Of a stretch of DNA of 64,000 bases, positions 1 to 9,120 are shown piece after piece. Position 1 is the first letter of the stretch. Each line of letters opens with the position of its first letter. The notes beneath the pieces were generated by a model. It saw only the letters and a list, made by a program, of their open reading frames with translations, made no database searches and was not told the DNA's origin. The translations under genes and the position numbers were made by a program. Location: assembly GCA_904066235.2 (NCBI GenBank), contig CAJFCV020000004.1, positions 4,402,001-4,466,000 on the forward strand, written 5' to 3'. The DNA is from Bursaphelenchus xylophilus (Eukaryota > Nematoda > Chromadorea > Rhabditida > Aphelenchoididae).

Positions 1-526
1 CCAAAGTTATGGCCAAAAAGCGGTTTTCTCTCTGACCGCTCTCCACGTTTAGCGTGCTCTCTCGGCGGCAAAAATCATTCGATATCTCGGCGGCGCCCGC
101 AAAGCGCGAGCTAAAACGTTCAGGAATTGATATTTAGTCCATACCCGATGTGTGTGCAAAATTTAAAGAAAATCTGAGCGTCGCACTTGGAGTACTTCCC
201 CTGTTAAATTTTATTTGTTTACCTTCAACTTATATCTCAAGGTTTGTTTCGTAAGATGAAAAAGTGAATTGGTGAATTTATAGGCCTCATCTTTCAAAAA
301 ATAATTTTTTGTGACTTATCCAGTCTTCATTTGGACTTTCCGAACACAAAAATTTTAGCAAAGTTACAAAGGTTCGTAGAAAACGTTCACCCTGCTGCGT
401 AAATAGCCAAATTCAAAAATAAATTACTTATGTAATAGATGTGGATATTATTTGCGCAGATGCCTTCTGACGAGGTCGATTTGGCCGGATATAAGCTGGC
501 CCGGAATGAACATTTGCAATTTGAAA
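1..526. other. Left-edge spacer, no gene recognised
   Basis: No reading frame here looks coding. The left edge contains the words CAAAGTTATGGCC and CTCGGCGGC, the kind of sequence often seen in dispersed DNA-transposon remnants, but I cannot define an element. The first coding exon to the right starts at 527. Confidence 0.4.
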
Positions 527-1511
527 ATGAGAAATTTCGTCGTCTTCTCTCTGTTCTTCCTGGTGGCTACTGTAGCCTGGATCGAGGCCCAAAGCCCTGA
601 GCCGAGCCAAGAGCCGAATGACAAGCAAGAGGCGGAAAAGGAGGGTAAAGTTGATGGTGGGTTCACAGAGATACGGTGGAGAGTTCTAACTGCTGGAGAT
701 TGCGGTTTTTAAAGCTTATAGACGACGTGACAACTTCTGAAAATTTTAGCTTGCGTTTCACAGGCGCAACTAAAATATTAAACGATCTTTGTATGCAAAA
801 AAATGATGAAGATTACGAGATTCGAGCAGGCAAAAGGCGGCTCTCGCTCATGCATTGCCAACTTCAGGCCAAGGATTTCTGTTCCTTGTATATCAGAGAC
901 TTTGGTTTGTAGCGAAAAAGGAATAACAAGGCGCCCAAAATTCTGTTCTACCTCACATCAGAAGCCTTAATTTGTACAAGATTTCGCCAAAATTTAGAGA
1001 AGATTCCTTTCTTGATGACTTCTAATATAAGCAGCTATATATTTCCCGTCGTAACAGAAGAAGATCTTTTTCTTTCCATCCCGCTTTGGCTTCTTCCCTT
1101 ATTTACACGTAAACGTTCCCAACACATCGATCATTCAGCCAAAGCAAAGTTCACAAATCGCCTTAAAAAAATACTTTTTATGGGTTGAAAAAACTTTGCC
1201 GTAAACAGCTATCTTTGCTTTCTAATGTCTTAACTTTATCTTGAACAATAATTGCAGAGATCATCGAGAAACTGAAGCAATTGAGATCCAAGGACGGCGA
1301 AGAATTGAAAGACTTGGATTTGCCTCCCAAGAGCGGAGATGTCAAGAAACTGATCGACCAATTGCAACAGAAGTATCCCGATCTTCAGGAGACCTTGGAA
1401 AAGTTGTCCAATAATGTGGAGACGTACGATCAGCAGATCCAGGCGTTGAAGGAGGAGGTTAAGCAAACGATCAAGAAACTCCAAAGCGAATTGTTGGAGG
1501 ATGATGACTAA
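527..1511 (+). CDS. Small secreted helical protein (2 exons)
   Basis: Two exons, 527-644 and 1258-1511, give a 123-residue protein. The ATG at 527 starts a signal peptide (MRNFVVFSLFFLVATVAWIE, then AQ). The donor is GAG|GTAAAG and the acceptor ATTGCAG, and the phase-1 junction is in frame. The mature part is highly charged: a Pro/Glu-rich linker, then about 80 residues rich in Lys, Glu, Gln and Leu with heptad-like spacing, ending in an acidic LLEDDD tail. There is no cysteine and no membrane segment after the signal, so it is probably an extracellular all-helical protein. Size and composition recall nematode SXP/RAL-2-type secreted proteins, but I see no diagnostic motif and do not assign that family. 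It is convergent with the peptide gene at 1736-1927. The gene model is firm and the function unknown. Confidence 0.75.
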
Positions 1512-1540
1512 AGTATACGATAAATTATGTGAAATTCAAA

Positions 1541-1546
1541 AATAAA
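1541..1546 (+). promoter_or_regulatory. Poly(A) signal of the secreted helical gene
   Basis: AATAAA lies 30 bases after the stop codon at 1511, the usual place for 3' end formation. Confidence 0.55.
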
Positions 1547-1735
1547 TACACTTCCGACCTCAATTGATTTTTAAAAATTATTATTAAAAATCTTGACATA
1601 AAGTACCTTTCATTATAAAATCAAAAACAAAAAATCCGCCACCAAACTCTTAGTATTTTAATTTATTGTTTGCAATGTACAAGAATACAATTTTTGAGAT
1701 CAAAGCACCCGTAAACCTTTCATCGTACAATGTGT

Positions 1736-1927
1736 CTATCCACGGCCACAGTTGATGCTACCACACAGTAAATACAGTCCGCCGACTCCATTTCCAGTAT
1801 AATAATTGCCATTTCCGTTGGCGTATGGGGCATAAGCGCCGCCACCGAATAATGGGAAGAATTGTTGAGCTGATGACATAACAATCATCAAGGTCAGGAG
1901 GACGAGGATCATCAATTTGTTGGACAT
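1736..1927 (-). CDS. Secreted CX4C-tail peptide, copy 1
   Basis: Single-exon gene for 63 residues, starting at the ATG at 1927. The next upstream Met in the same frame would lengthen the protein by 15 polar residues and bury the signal peptide. Residues 1-20 are a signal peptide ending MSSA|QQF. The mature peptide would begin with Gln, often cyclised to pyroglutamate, and is Gly/Asn/Tyr-rich. It ends GLYLLCGSINCGRG with nothing after it. The two cysteines form a CX4C pair, presumably a small disulfide ring. Copies at 5848-6018 and 8947-9120 share the start of the mature part (AQ-x-F-x-P) and the whole tail. A possible AATAAA lies at 1662-1667 on this strand. I do not recognise the family. Gene reality is well supported by three diverged copies with the same ends; function is unknown. 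Confidence 0.78.
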   Translation of the reverse strand: MSNKLMILVLLTLMIVMSSAQQFFPLFGGGAYAPYANGNGNYYTGNGVGGLYLLCGSINCGRG

Positions 1928-2177
1928 TTTGGGTGGGTTTAGAAAGTGGTTGTAGTAGGTAGTGGTAGGCAAAAGTTAAAGAGTTGGGAAGGTTGTTGCA
2001 GAGGAGTTGTAGCGAGTTGAAATAGAGTTCTAGATCAGATGTCTAGTACAATATAAAATTAGCCGACGATTTGAACTTTACTGCCAAGGCAAAGTTTCTT
2101 AGAGTACAGTAGGACTTAGCTGAGTGTTGGTCGAGTTGAAGAGGCGTTGAAGCGATGGTTTGAACCTTCTCATCGAC

Positions 2178-2188
2178 CCTTTTTATTC
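2178..2188 (-). promoter_or_regulatory. TATA-like box for peptide copy 1
   Basis: On the minus strand this reads AATAAAAAGGG, similar to the TATAAAAGG boxes of copies 2 and 3. It lies about 250 bases from the ATG, farther than in the other copies, so a longer leader or a leader intron would be needed. Confidence 0.3.
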
Positions 2189-2998
2189 AAACTTTCCGAT
2201 CCCACCCCCAGCTAAACGTTCACGGTCCACAACAACTCTACTTGTTCACAGTACTGCCTAAGGTTTACATCATTGGTGAAAAAAGATTTCGTTGTAAAGT
2301 TGCCGCCTTCACCGAGAGTCACAAGGAAATAATAAGAGTGTAAAAAACACGAAAAAACTATTACATTCGGGAAAGTGCGTCAACAAACAGAATAATTACA
2401 TAGTGAATCAGAGGACGTATTAAAAGTACGGGTGTTTTTGAGGGCGGTTAGTCAGCGGAAACACTGTGACATTTTTTGTGTAAAATTGCGTCTTTTATTA
2501 GTCAGGGGGATGGGAAGATACATTGTAAACATGAGCATGAGTAAAGGAGTAATTGGATTTTGAATAAAAAATAGGGCGAAGTCGATAACTATTCTGTTTT
2601 TGGGGGAGGAGAGTAAACCCCAATGAATTTCAAGAGCCAGTGACTACTGTAACGGAATTTTACTACTTAAGGAAGCTTTTTGTTAGCTCTCATTCTGTTT
2701 TTTATCATTTTTCTCACTTCAGTTCGATTTATGGTTAGAAGGTCGTTTGTACCAGGAACTGCTGTAATGTCGGGCTTTAGAAGGAACTGTTCTGTTGAAA
2801 CGTTACTTAAAGTTGTTCAATCTGTTATCAATCTTACATGAGTGTAATTTGAGACAGCATTCTAGTTAAAAGTTTTGTTTTAAAGTTAGCATCGAATGGA
2901 ATAAGATATAGATGTCTGTTTAGGAACGTTTAAAATTTATGAAGGACTAACAAGTCTGTGATTACTTTATGATTTATCCCTTACAAGGGATCGGCAAA

Positions 2999-3179
2999 CA
3001 TATATATCATTTGAAGGAGCATTAAAAATAGCGCACAACGCAAAAAAAATTAGCTGCCGGCGTTTTGGCCGCATGTAATCACTTTCATAAAACGGCCATA
3101 ACTTTGTCCAAACATAAATTAGGCAGCTAATTTTTCTTGCGTTGTGCATTATTTTTAATTCTGTTTCAAATGATATATG
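2999..3179. repeat. Inverted repeat (MITE-like)
   Basis: Arms of about 58-60 bp, at 2999-3058 and 3122-3179, are imperfect reverse complements. Both contain CATATATATCATTTG-like ends, a run through GCACAACGCAA, and AATTAGCTGCC. The 63-bp loop has a second pairing, TTTTGGCCG against CGGCCATAA. The form fits a small non-autonomous DNA element. I could not fix a target-site duplication. Confidence 0.6.
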
Positions 3180-3349
3180 TTTCGTTAAGATTAAAGGTTG
3201 CAACTATTTGCCGGTCACTTGTTAATAAAGACAAGAGCTCTATGCAAGTGTAACGCTCAGATTTCTTTCAAATCATGTCACCATGTCCTACGAAGACTTC
3301 ATTTCAATTCCTGAGAATTTCCGCTAGTGATCGGCGAGGGCTTCGCTTT

Positions 3350-3547
3350 GCACCGTGCAATTGGCGTTTTTGGCTGTCGCCCGCACCCTGACTTTTTTTT
3401 CGCACAGTGCACACGACAAAGGTCAGTCCAGCGACATGCACTGTGCGAAAACAAAACTTTCCTTTGCACTGTGCAATTTCTTTCCTTTTGCACCGTGCAT
3501 AGGCTTTTTCGGCTGTCGCTTGCACCCTGACCTTTTCGCACAGTGCA
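3350..3547. repeat. Cluster of GCACNGTGC palindromes in a degenerate direct repeat
   Basis: Six palindromes of the form GCAC-N-GTGC lie at 3350, 3402, 3438, 3466, 3490 and 3538. Two longer stretches around TTTTGGCTGTCGC and GCACCCTGAC are direct repeats about 135 bp apart. The same GCACAGTGCA word recurs near 13,674. Confidence 0.6.
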
Positions 3548-3949
3548 AGTCCCAAAAAATAGTCCGGCGACTTTCTGGAAGGACTATTATTTCAAAAAAT
3601 TTCAAAAATCTTCAACTTGTCCCAAGCCTGTGCAAAAAGATTTTTCGATCGAAAAAAGTTTCTTTCATTTTGTCAAGAGACGCCAATCACCTAATTTGTT
3701 TTCCCCGTACGTGATGCTGGTGATTAAACAGTGTAACAATCTCAAACAGATTGAAACCAGAGGCCCGGTTCGAGTGTTCTCATGACGAGTTGAGAGAAAA
3801 GACCGCCAAATTGGGACAAATATGGGTAGTGCGGCGTTGAAATAGAATGACGTGAGAGAAGGTGTTGTATGTGACGTTGCAAGGCGAAAACATTACTTTT
3901 TGATACAAAATTTTGAGCTCCGAGAATGATATTTTTGCGAAAAATTGAG

Positions 3950-4010
3950 AAAATACGGTATGTGGGATGTTCACAACATCACAACAACAAGCAAGATCAG
4001 GTAATTTCTA
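3950..4010 (+). repeat. Dispersed repeat, member 1
   Basis: About 61 bases beginning AAAATACGGTATGTGGGATG and ending GATCAGGTAATTTCT match, in opposite orientation, the segment 7054-7117 with only a few differences. Confidence 0.6.
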
Positions 4011-4131
4011 AAAATTATTTTGAAATTTCATTTTAAAAAGCGACCTTTATCGAAAAAGAAATTAAAATTTGAAATTACGAAAAATTAAAAAATGATTTTC
4101 CTTTTCCTTATTCTCACAATGAAGCGTTCCC

Positions 4132-4346
4132 GGATCGCCGCTCGAATAGTCGACTGGTTAGAGATCTCGGCCGACCCCGAGAGGGTTCGATTCCGCACAC
4201 GGTCAGACTGGATTCGTGGTGGATTCGGCGCGAACAAAGATCAATGATCAACCAGGGCAACCTTCGGCCAAGGCCAAGGTGAGCGAAGAAGCTAGCTGAA
4301 AAAGGGACTCCCTTCTGGAATTACAAAAGGCCTAGTGTAATTACAG
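4132..4346 (+). mobile_element. tRNA-derived SINE-like element (candidate)
   Basis: The head resembles a tRNA. There is an A-box-like TAGTCGACTGGTTAGAG, then a 5-bp anticodon-like stem (CTCGG/CCGAG), then a near-perfect B box, GGGTTCGATTCC. The acceptor and T stems do not pair well, so this is not a working tRNA. A non-tRNA body follows, ending near GCCTAGTGTAATTACAG. A second tRNA-like head lies at 9735-9805. RNA polymerase III transcription is inferred only from the boxes. Confidence 0.4.
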
Positions 4347-4373
4347 TTTTGGGATTTTTTGTTGAAGAAAGTC

Positions 4374-4462
4374 ATCAGTCTGTCGGGAAAATAATGTTGA
4401 TTGAGCGACAAGGCGATACGTTTTATTGCGACAAATCCACATTATTTTCCCGACAGACTGAT
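4374..4462. repeat. Perfect 24-bp inverted repeat
   Basis: Arms 4374-4397 and 4439-4462 are exact reverse complements over 24 bp (core CTGTCGGGAAAATAATGT), with a 41-bp loop. Pairing extends weakly into the loop through GCGACAA/TTGCGACAA. This looks like a short MITE or hairpin element. Confidence 0.65.
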
Positions 4463-5761
4463 ATCCTTATTTTAACATTTCTTTTGTTGTGGAAAAAATA
4501 TCTTGGCGGTGTTGACAATAGATCCCTCCAGTCCAGTTCTTTGATGCCTAGATTGAATTCTTCTTGAATCAACCGTCTTCAACTTTAAACTCTTTAATAA
4601 ATGTTGTTTTCGTCAACGATTTGGTTTAAACAATTGAACTTACTCTCCCAAAATAAACTCGGAATCGCTTTCCCTGACGAAAATAGGTATTTTACTGTTA
4701 AAAAGGGCGGGTGTAATGTAAAAATTAAGACGTCAGACTGCGACAAACATCATAAAAATTTTCAGAAACGAAAGAATGACGCGATAAAAAAAAGATTAAT
4801 AGATTTACGGTAAGGTCGGATAGCGAACATATAGTAGTAAAAATAACATCAAAAACAAGAAGATACTTATGAATTGTATTTTCTGAACATTTGAACCGTC
4901 GCATTTTTTTAAGCCTTTGATGTTAACATTAGTGTAGAGAATACTTATTCATTTCTAAACGGAAACGATATCGCTTTGAAAACAGTTGCGATTGTTGGAA
5001 AAGGCATCTGATTTAATGTCGAAAGTTTACGATAAACAAAAACAACTTTCACATTTTCTTTACTGCGCAATACGTATCAGAATGTATCAGTGTTAAGCTT
5101 TATTTGATAGGAATAAACTCGTTACGGTTCTTCGACTAGAGCAGCCGTTACCTAACCAATGGCATGAAATAAATCAAATTGTGTTGTTATCAAAGGATGT
5201 CGTTATATTTGATCCTCTCTGAGAGCCTTTGAACATGATGACCACAGATATTTGTGTCTAACGCTGCTTGAACGCCAAGCCTTCCATTAATATTACTTAT
5301 GAATTAACAGAGATTTTTAAGTTTCAAAATGGACCAATACAAAAGAAATTTTTCTGCCAAGAGCTCTTCAAGTTATCGGTGAAACGCAACATAAAGAAAT
5401 GATTCCAATTATGTATACGATTTTTATTAAAATACGTCTTTCTTCGCTTTCAAATCGGCACTTTTTAGGGGATTTCCTTTTTTCTTCATAAAATTGTCAT
5501 ATAAAATTTATTTTTCAGTGTTCTTTTATTATCTCTTATTGTAATAAACCACCACATAATTAAGTACACATTACACCCTTACAATTCGCAGACAGCCTTC
5601 AAAAATAACTCCATTCATAAACCATAAGTTGATTCCTTATTCCATAGCCTGTTGACAGTCTAGCCCTTTGATTTTCTGAATCTTTCCGTTATTACAACAC
5701 TTCCTTTTCATCACATGAGAGTGTTTAAACTGTTGACCGTTGAAGGCGGAGTTTTTCGTCG

Positions 5762-5769
5762 TATAAAAG
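5762..5769 (+). promoter_or_regulatory. TATA box of peptide copy 2
   Basis: TATAAAAG, followed by GGGAAATGG, lies 86 bases upstream of the ATG at 5848. Copy 3 has nearly the same string, TATAAAAGGAGATGG, in the same position. Confidence 0.6.
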
Positions 5770-5847
5770 GGGAAATGGTTTGGACATTCCCATCAACTCA
5801 AAGGTCACTTACACCTATTGTTTCAAGCACTATATCTGAACTAAAAC

Positions 5848-6018
5848 ATGTTCGCCAAGCTTCTTGTCCTCCTTGTTCTCGTCATCTTGACTACCATGAC
5901 GTCGGCGCAAAACTTTATGCCACTCTTTGGCAGCTTCGGCGGCGGCAATGTCTACTCCGGAAATGGGGCCAGTGGATTGTATCTGTTGTGCGGGAGTGTC
6001 AACTGTGGACGAGGATAG
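5848..6018 (+). CDS. Secreted CX4C-tail peptide, copy 2
   Basis: Single exon, 56 residues, in a frame too short to stand out on length alone. It starts MFAKLLVLLVLVILTTMTSA, a clear signal peptide, and is predicted to cleave before QNFMPLFG. A short Gly/Ser/Asn linker follows, then the tail GLYLLCGSVNCGRG and a stop. The tail is identical to copy 3 and differs at one residue from copy 1. A TATA box lies at 5762 and AATAAA at about 6147. The linker has diverged freely while both ends are fixed, which suggests selection on the protein. The last nine residues have the layout Cys-x3-Asn-Cys-x-Arg-Gly. There is no dibasic processing site in front of them. Function unknown. Confidence 0.78.
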   Translation: MFAKLLVLLVLVILTTMTSAQNFMPLFGSFGGGNVYSGNGASGLYLLCGSVNCGRG

Positions 6019-6721
6019 ATTTCGCTACAAAACCAAGAGTCTGCTGCAACGATCTCCGCGATACTGGTCAACGATCTATGTACATAATGATCTGAACTTT
6101 CGTATTTTGAATAATTTTGATTCTTGCTAAGCAAGATGTAATGAATAATAAATACCTTGATTCATACGCATATTCGGAAATTTATATGTTTAGTGAAGCC
6201 CTGGGACTGGTGAAAGAACAAACTCTAGAGTTTCCCCGAGGCTGTGCGAACTCGAATTAGACCTTAGCAGATCAAAAGTCATCGTATAAAAGTTATTGTT
6301 GGCATCTTAAAAATCTTAAATGCAAATGCATTAAAAATTGTTAAATTTGGAGAAAAAGTGAATGCAATTAGAAATTAAGGTGTAACATTGGAATCACAGT
6401 AAAATTGTAATTTGTAACAATTTCCTAATTGGCCAATTGGCCAAGATCTCAAGAAATCACGAGAAACCCACGTTCCAACCGTCCCCCCGATTCCGTTCAC
6501 TACAAAGGTCTCGATAAAAATAGCGCCTCCCGTTTCACCGATTCGTTTGGAGTGTAACGCGATCATTTTTTGTTTACCACGGGATGAACATTCAAAAATT
6601 GTAACATCACAGAGTTCGCTTTAGAGACCAGTTGACGTGATTTTAACCAAACGGATAATAAGCAATCAGAAGACAGTGGCATTAAAATGTGCGACAAAAT
6701 CAAACACTTGCAAGGAGATCT

Positions 6722-6905
6722 GATCCGGTGGGAAAAACCGTACCATTTTGAACCCGGAAAGCATCAAAAATGTGGCAAAATGCATCCCTCTCCAAGTGAA
6801 GAAATTTCAAATTTCGTTTTTTGTTTTTTCACTTGGAGAGGGAAGCATTTTGCACATTTTTGATACTTCCCGGATGCAAAATGGTACGTTTTTTGCCACT
6901 GGATC
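6722..6905. mobile_element. Long inverted-repeat element (MITE)
   Basis: Arms of about 80 bp (6722-6803 and 6829-6905) pair along nearly their whole length. Outer ends are GATCCGGTGGGAAAAA and the complement of TTTTTTGCCACTGGATC. Inner parts include CCCTCTCCAAGTGAA against TTCACTTGGAGAGGG. The loop is only about 25 bp and T-rich, so the whole unit would fold into one hairpin. There is no coding capacity. It fits a non-autonomous DNA transposon; the superfamily was not determined. Confidence 0.65.
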
Positions 6906-7053
6906 ACTGTAGTTTTTCATTAGCCTAGACATAAACAATATTCCAGAAAGTACAGGGAATCCGAAAATATAATTTCTTTTATCTTACGCATGTTTTCATT
7001 TGACTGAACTACAGCCTCATATAGCCTTTTTGGGAAATTGCAAAATAATACGT

Positions 7054-7117
7054 TAGAAATGACCTGATCTTGTTTGTTGTCGTGATGTTGTAAACATCCC
7101 ACATGCCGTATTTTCCC
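7054..7117 (-). repeat. Dispersed repeat, member 2
   Basis: Reverse-complement copy of 3950-4010. It shares the words ACGGCATGTGGGATGTT, ACAACATCAC and AACAAGATCAGGT, with scattered substitutions. Confidence 0.6.
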
Positions 7118-8869
7118 AACTATAGCCTCCGACTTTCCTTCACGTTTTCTGAAAGACACTCTCTGGTGGAACATGGTGGAAATCGCAGCGATGTGGCGGA
7201 TGATTTGAGTATCTACTGGATCCATCAAGCTGCCTGTGAGTATAACCAGTGACGGAGCGTTTTCCAAACACACTGGCAGTATCACAATCAACATAAAATA
7301 ATGTCACTCCATGTATAATAATTACATTGCCGTGTTCGTCAGTCCCTTTATATTTTCAAGAATCTCCAAAGCTTGCGGCATTATTTTCCAATAAATTTTT
7401 GTTTATAATTTCTTAACACTTGCAGGAAATTAAAGCTGTTGTTGTTACATACTATAGTGAGCTGTGTGAGCTGTGAGATCAACAATATTTGAGCCCCAAC
7501 TTGAGCCCAAACTCTCTCCCCGTTAACCGAAAATAACCTTCGAAAGACGCGCCAAACAAAGATCTCTCGTTGGTCCCAACTGTAACAAATATCAACAGTT
7601 TAACGGGCGCCCTCTCCCACGCCGACCCATCCCTTCCCAGAAGGTGTTTGTTGTACTTGTGACGTCGGCGTCTTGAAACTTTCGCATCACTTCAGTCCCT
7701 TCTGATTCGCTTACGTAGCGGAATCAATTTTTCCCGTTCTCAGGCCCCATTTTGGCGTCGTTCTCGCCTTTACGGTCGCACGATGACGGATCGTTTCTGT
7801 AGAGCGGGTGGAGATGGATCGCCGACAAAAAAGGTGGTGCCGAGGGTGTTTGAAGATCACGGGAGTTGGAGCATGTGAACCCAGGGTTCACGGCGAACAT
7901 GTAAACGTGGAACTTTCGAATATGACGTGAGTGTCGAGAAATGCACATGGAGATTGTAAACATTACATTGTAACGGTGGCGTGTGTAAAAAAGGAGCATT
8001 CTGGGCTGGGCTTCTAATTGTTTTTGCAATCTATTTATGAAGACTGTCAAGAGATGACTAAAAACTGTTCAACATGCCAAAACGAATATTTTTTATAGGC
8101 CATTCTTCAAGAAGCTAGGCTTCCAAGAAATCACAAGAAAATTTGTATGATCTTGAAGTGGATTTAACGACAATAAACTTGGATATCAAATCAATGAAAC
8201 TGGTCGCGTGACAAAATACAGAGATACTTTGTTTGCAAAATGCCCATGAGTGACCAGCTCTCCATAAAAGTATCGAAGTTGGCAAGATATGATTACTCAT
8301 ATTCAATTTTTATTTTAACCCGTGTTATGACTTTCTCAAATGCATTAAATTTTTGTAACTCCGCATCAATATTTTACATTTTGAAAGTCATCAAATCCTC
8401 CCGCAACGAGCGAGCTCAAGGGAGATACTCAAGGTCCGATGATCCTATTGTCTTTTGTGTGTTTGGCTTTGATCTCACCAAAAAATTCAGAGTTCTTTGC
8501 CAACGTTTGCATAAAAACCTTTGAATAGAACTAAAGAATTTGAGTAGATACATTGTCATACGTTCGAATCCACTTTAGTGCCATATGGAAAACATACCGT
8601 AACCATTCGCAAAACCCTGCCAACCTTCTCCAACTCATACCTCCAGTTGAAATACTCAAAATACGCTCTGATGCCAAAGAATCATGAGACTTTGTGTTTC
8701 GTTGACCTGGCTACCGTATCCACTTTTATGGGTCGTTCTCTAAACGGTTTCCGTCGTTACACTTTTAGTCGGTCGCGGGCTGAACAGTGTGGAAAAAACA
8801 ATTTTTGTGCGAAAATTCCCATTATGAAGGTAACTTTTTTCGATCCTGGAGGAGGAGACAAAGTCCGCA

Positions 8870-8877
8870 TATAAAAG
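8870..8877 (+). promoter_or_regulatory. TATA box of peptide copy 3
   Basis: TATAAAAG followed by GAGATGG lies 77 bases upstream of the ATG at 8947, matching the copy 2 promoter in sequence and spacing. Confidence 0.6.
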
Positions 8878-8946
8878 GAGATGGTACACAATTTCCAAAC
8901 AAGCCCTTCAACAACTAAAAGTCCAACTCGTCTACTACTAGTCGCT

Positions 8947-9120
8947 ATGGCCTCCAAAATGATTGTAATCGTGCTCCTCATGCTGTTGGCGGTACTGTCT
9001 TCAGCTCAACAATTCATGCCTGTTTGGGGAGCCCCTGGGTTCGGCAATTTCATGCTGGCCGGCAACCAGGCCGATGGAATGTACTTGCTCTGTGGCAGTG
9101 TCAACTGTGGCCGAGGATAG
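8947..9120 (+). CDS. Secreted CX4C-tail peptide, copy 3
   Basis: Single exon, 57 residues. The ATG at 8947 was chosen because it begins a normal signal peptide (MASKMIVIVLLMLLAVLSSA) and aligns with the starts of copies 1 and 2. An in-frame ATG at 8881 would add a polar extension and sits almost on the TATA box. The mature part begins QQFMPVWG, passes through a Gly/Asn-rich linker and ends GMYLLCGSVNCGRG. AATAAA lies at 9201-9206. Copies 2 and 3 share orientation and promoter while copy 1 is inverted, so this is a loose local family rather than a tight tandem array. No known domain recognised. Confidence 0.78.
   Translation: MASKMIVIVLLMLLAVLSSAQQFMPVWGAPGFGNFMLAGNQADGMYLLCGSVNCGRG

Larger units (their letters stand above)
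2189..5761. other. Intergenic stretch with repeats, no gene
   Basis: I see no convincing gene. The stretch holds an inverted repeat (2999-3179), a cluster of GCACNGTGC palindromes (3350-3547), one member of a dispersed repeat pair (3950-4010), a tRNA-like SINE candidate (4132-4346) and a perfect 24-bp inverted repeat (4374-4462). The rest is AT-rich. Confidence 0.5.
6019..8869. other. Intergenic stretch, no gene recognised
   Basis: Apart from the 3' end of peptide copy 2, the inverted-repeat element at 6722-6905 and the dispersed repeat at 7054-7117, I see nothing with a coding signature. Reading frames of about 100 codons at 6920-7294 and 7724-8050 on the minus strand have random-looking composition. 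Confidence 0.45.

Noticed and set aside
3161..3168. piRNA (Ruby) promoter CTGTTTCA
   Set aside because: A single 8-mer inside an inverted-repeat arm, with no A/T context or second copy; chance is likely.
4132..4215. Functional tRNA gene
   Set aside because: The B box is good, but the acceptor and T stems do not pair and the anticodon loop has six bases.
1736..9120. Calling the CX4C peptides true vasopressin/oxytocin homologues
   Set aside because: There is no neurophysin domain, no dibasic cleavage site, no Gly-Lys-Arg amidation signal, and the ring is at the C-terminus, not just after the signal peptide.
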